From Byssochlamys sp. IMV 00236 (taxonomy: Eukaryota > Ascomycota > Eurotiomycetes > Eurotiales > Thermoascaceae), in NCBI GenBank assembly GCA_001931875.2, contig MSJH02000708.1, forward strand, positions 1-33,716: 33,716 nucleotides of DNA, written 5' to 3'. The notes below the pieces were generated by a model. It was not told the origin of the DNA. It did no database searches and was given only the letters and a program-made list of their open reading frames with translations. Shown here piece by piece: positions 31,903 to 33,716 of this stretch (position 1 is its first letter; each line of letters begins with the position of its first letter). The translations under genes were made by a program, and so were the position numbers.

Positions 31903-32628
31903 ATGCCCAACAATTTTCTTGGCAATTTTTATTTTGTATAAATTGTAATGATTTTTTTCTTTTTCCTGCTTACAATTTGTTTTACAGTTATTTGCTTGAG
32001 TGTTAATTGACTTCTGTATCAGCGGAAAAGATTGGTCTTCTTGCCAGCTTCGAAGCATTCTATCCAGTTCATTCTGCCGACGAGGTTCTGCCTTCATTTA
32101 ATAGCAAATGCCAAGTCATCACCCTGATTTTCATCAATGGCTGATTCGATAGGAGTAACATCGCTATCGCTCTTGTCATCGTCGTGTAGGCATCGCATTT
32201 TGTTCGAAAACTGCATACCGGCCTCCGCGTATTTGATGGCTCGTTTGGTTGAACATTGTATGTTGTCTTTTGCTGATTTAATGATTTTTCCAAATTGAAG
32301 ACTAATGGCATCACAAAAATCTTGCATCGTTTTGACTTGATCAGATACCTGTGTACAATATTTCGAAAATGATGTATATGCTGAGTGGTATATCGTAAGT
32401 AAGGTTGGATCATCGAGTTCATCCAACGTGAGGAGATGCCGCTGTTGTTGAGTAAAAAAGCAATTCAAGGCTACAATTGGCTGTAATGGTGTTGTATTCA
32501 GCTTTGTTATTGTAAAGAGGCTATTAAGTCGACAATATACGAATTAGATTCTTTATTAAGAAGAGCTGAATATTATTAAATTAAATTTGTGTGAGAGTTT
32601 ACTTGGGTAGAGAATCTATGGCTGCCAT
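31897..32628 (-). pseudogene. Second gene of the TIR element, unknown family, frameshifted
   Basis: Main frame 32468-32094: LNCFFTQQQRHLLTLDELDD, then TIYHSAYTSFSKYCTQVSDQ and VKTMQDFCDAI. This is an all-helical protein with an acidic C-terminal part. A second frame beginning at the ATG at 32097, which overlaps the first frame's stop as AAATGA, continues RRQNELDRMLRSWQEDQSFP and ends at 31897 beside the TIR. Upstream, 32622-32500 holds ATAGATTCTCT and AATCTAATTCGTA blocks, reading SNSYIVDLIASLQ, shared with the relic at 13330-13460. Joining this to the main frame needs a shift near 32505. An intron or two frameshifts are alternatives. I do not recognise the family. It lies on the same strand as, and downstream of, the nuclease gene. 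Confidence 0.5.
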
Positions 32629-32770
32629 TCATATTATTGTCGTCACTGACATTACTTATGCTTATGTTATTATTATTATACTAGTAGCTACTATTGTTAT
32701 AGTTATTTTAAGTTATTCTTATCAGATATGATAGAGAAATGTAAAGTAGAATGTGTGCTCTACTGTAAGA

Positions 32771-33390
32771 TTATACTCGAGTTATTATAATGATTATCTC
32801 ATCAAACACGTTAAATAGCTTTGACATTTGCTTAGCAATTGAATCAGCGTTGTAAATATAGACGAACTTGGCCCACGAATGGTAGTGTAGGGTGTAAAAA
32901 CATTGATTGTCTGCTATCTTGAATATTTTGTTAAAAAACTGCTGTTCTGAGAAACCTTTTACGTTGAACACAACCAAGATTGGTACAATATGTGTTTCCT
33001 CAAAGACATCAAGGCAGTAGCGAATAGCACGGGCAATAAATGGATAATTGACTTTTTGCTGGATCTCGACAATCACTGGTGGAAGGTCGTTCGTCGGTGT
33101 ACAGTGAGGAAGGTAGAGGACGTCCGTTTTTCGACCGTCGTGTCTGTCACATGAGCCAACATAATATGCATCACTGTTTATTCCCTTTCCAACCACTTCT
33201 GCTATGATCATGTGCTTCATTTTTGAATCTTGCAACAGAAGTTTGCTTGCCAAATCCGTGCCAGGTCGAGCAGGCAAAGCAATTAGTAACATATCGGTTG
33301 CTTCAGGTTCTTTGTTATTTTCTTCATCACAGTTTTTTTAGGTGTATTTGGTCTGTCGTCACTATCGGTTTCTTTTGTGCTTGTAATCAT
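32771..33390 (-). pseudogene. PD-(D/E)XK (Rpn/YhgA-like) nuclease gene of the TIR element, one apparent frameshift
   Basis: The main frame (Met at 33292) gives 173 residues: PARPGTDLASKLLLQ, then AEVVGKGINSDAYYVGSCD, KTDVLYLP with Asp57, DLPPVIVEIQQKVNYPFIAR with Glu76 and Gln78, and a helical end. The D ... E-x-Q arrangement, with a helix carrying R and Y after it, is that of the PD-(D/E)XK superfamily, closest in pattern to the bacterial Rpn/YhgA-like putative transposases that have an E-x-Q. Upstream, an ATG at 33390 opens MITSTKETDSDDRPNTPKK, which joins the main frame (DEENNKEPEATDM) only if one base is lost or gained in the A7 run (plus-strand T7 at 33333-33339). If translation starts at 33292 the gene could still be functional. 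Confidence 0.55.
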
Positions 33391-33486
33391 GATTAAAAGC
33401 TTGTGTGAACGATGCAAAGGAGAAGAAAAAAGCGAAAAAAAGGGGAGAGTTGCGGCCAAAAGGAACTTTTTTTTTTTTTTTTTTTG

Positions 33487-33620
33487 TAAGCGACAAGTAA
33501 AAATAAATGGAGTTCATGACGACTTCATTGCTGGATTAATCGACATCATTCTAGGATACGATTTTTTTCTGTACGACATTAAACTCAAAACCAGCGACTT
33601 TACTTTTTGAAATGACTATA
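33487..33620 (-). repeat. Right terminal inverted repeat of the TIR element
   Basis: Read on the minus strand it begins TATAGTCATTTCA, then AAAGTAAAGTCG, AATGAAGTCGTCATGAAC and TTTATTTTTACTTGTCGCTTA, matching the left TIR block by block. Confidence 0.65.
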
Positions 33621-33644
33621 CAGTCTTTTCAGAAAGTAAAGTCG
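33595..33644. repeat. 50-bp near-perfect palindrome: two TIRs back to back
   Basis: The halves 33595-33619 and 33620-33644 are reverse complements at 22 of 25 positions (CGACTTTACTTT ... AAAGTAAAGTCG), with TATA near the centre. The left half is the end of the TIR element. The right half (CAGTCTTTTCAG then AAAGTAAAGTCG) has the same sequence in opposite orientation and looks like the start of another copy that runs out of the window. Confidence 0.8.
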
Positions 33645-33716
33645 TAATTTTGCAATTTTTATAATACAATTTATACAAAAAAGCGACAAGCCAGTGCGAC
33701 ATCTCTTTCTGGAAAT

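Larger units (their letters stand above)
31756..33620. mobile_element. TIR element (Tc1/mariner-like ends, TA flanks) carrying a PD-(D/E)XK nuclease gene
   Basis: The left end 31756-31902 and the reverse complement of the right end 33620-33487 align over ~140 bp. Shared blocks in order are TCAT-TCA plus AAAGTAAAGTCG, AGTTT and GTCGT near position 40, AATGAAGTCGT, ATGAAC, TTTATTTTTAC and TGTCGCTTA. Both ends begin with TA, and the inferred consensus end CAGTCATTTCA resembles Tc1/mariner. Between the TIRs are two minus-strand genes and no DDE transposase. The genes nearly fill the space: the first starts ~100 bp inside the right TIR and the second ends at the left TIR. The element is old or damaged, since the TIRs have diverged and both genes carry apparent frameshifts. 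Confidence 0.65.

Noticed and set aside
33377..33610. Plus-strand 77-residue frame at the right edge
   Set aside because: It contains a poly-Phe run from a T tract and runs through the TIR and palindrome; not a plausible protein.

Overview
The window reads as nuclear DNA of a filamentous fungus, most likely an early-diverging one (Mucoromycota, probably Mucorales). The reasons are the AT-rich sequence, the many short GT-AG introns of about 45-60 nt with CTAAC-like branch sites, a gene set that includes fungal FOL1, MST1, COX4 and NAR1, and an abundance of decayed mobile-element genes. The assignment is an inference; no taxonomic marker such as rRNA is present.

Layout. 214-3592 (+) is a large intron-rich gene for a Fanzor-type (eukaryotic TnpB-like) RuvC nuclease. 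It is followed after only 173 bp by COX4 (3766-4328, +). A Ser/Thr/Asn-rich single-pass surface protein (5089-6228, +) and a small unknown protein (7709-8026, +) come next. Three minus-strand genes follow: a secreted GH16 glucanase-like protein with a probable GPI anchor (9284-8059), a proline-rich/coiled-coil protein (10762-9508) and a Tudor-domain splicing factor of the SPF30/SMNDC1 type (11632-10897). 11.6-15.0 kb is gene-poor and holds two coding relics. An amino-acid permease (15003-17209, +) has micro-exons of 11, 7 and 3 nt. A UBE2W-like ubiquitin-conjugating enzyme lies on the minus strand (18248-17368). A decayed gene of unknown type (18751-19029) precedes mitochondrial threonyl-tRNA synthetase (19233-20664, +). 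NAR1 (22314-20724, -) and the multidomain folate enzyme FOL1 (22971-25217, +) are divergently arranged. A two-finger C2H2 regulator (26628-25871, -) is followed by 2.6 kb without recognisable genes.

The right end (29.2-33.7 kb) is accessory. It has a decayed PD-(D/E)XK nuclease gene (29250-29909, +), a small SAM-domain gene (30723-31356, +), and a 1.86-kb element (31756-33620) with long imperfect terminal inverted repeats and TA at both ends. The TIRs look like those of Tc1/mariner, but the element carries a PD-(D/E)XK (Rpn/YhgA-like) nuclease gene and a second unknown gene instead of a DDE transposase. A second copy of the same TIR starts directly at its right edge.

The housekeeping genes are functionally independent: respiration, organellar translation, Fe-S assembly, folate, ubiquitin and splicing. 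The two most interesting systems are the Fanzor gene and the TIR element with the PD-(D/E)XK gene. The TIR element has relatives elsewhere in the window, at 13.3-13.5 kb and 29.3-29.9 kb.
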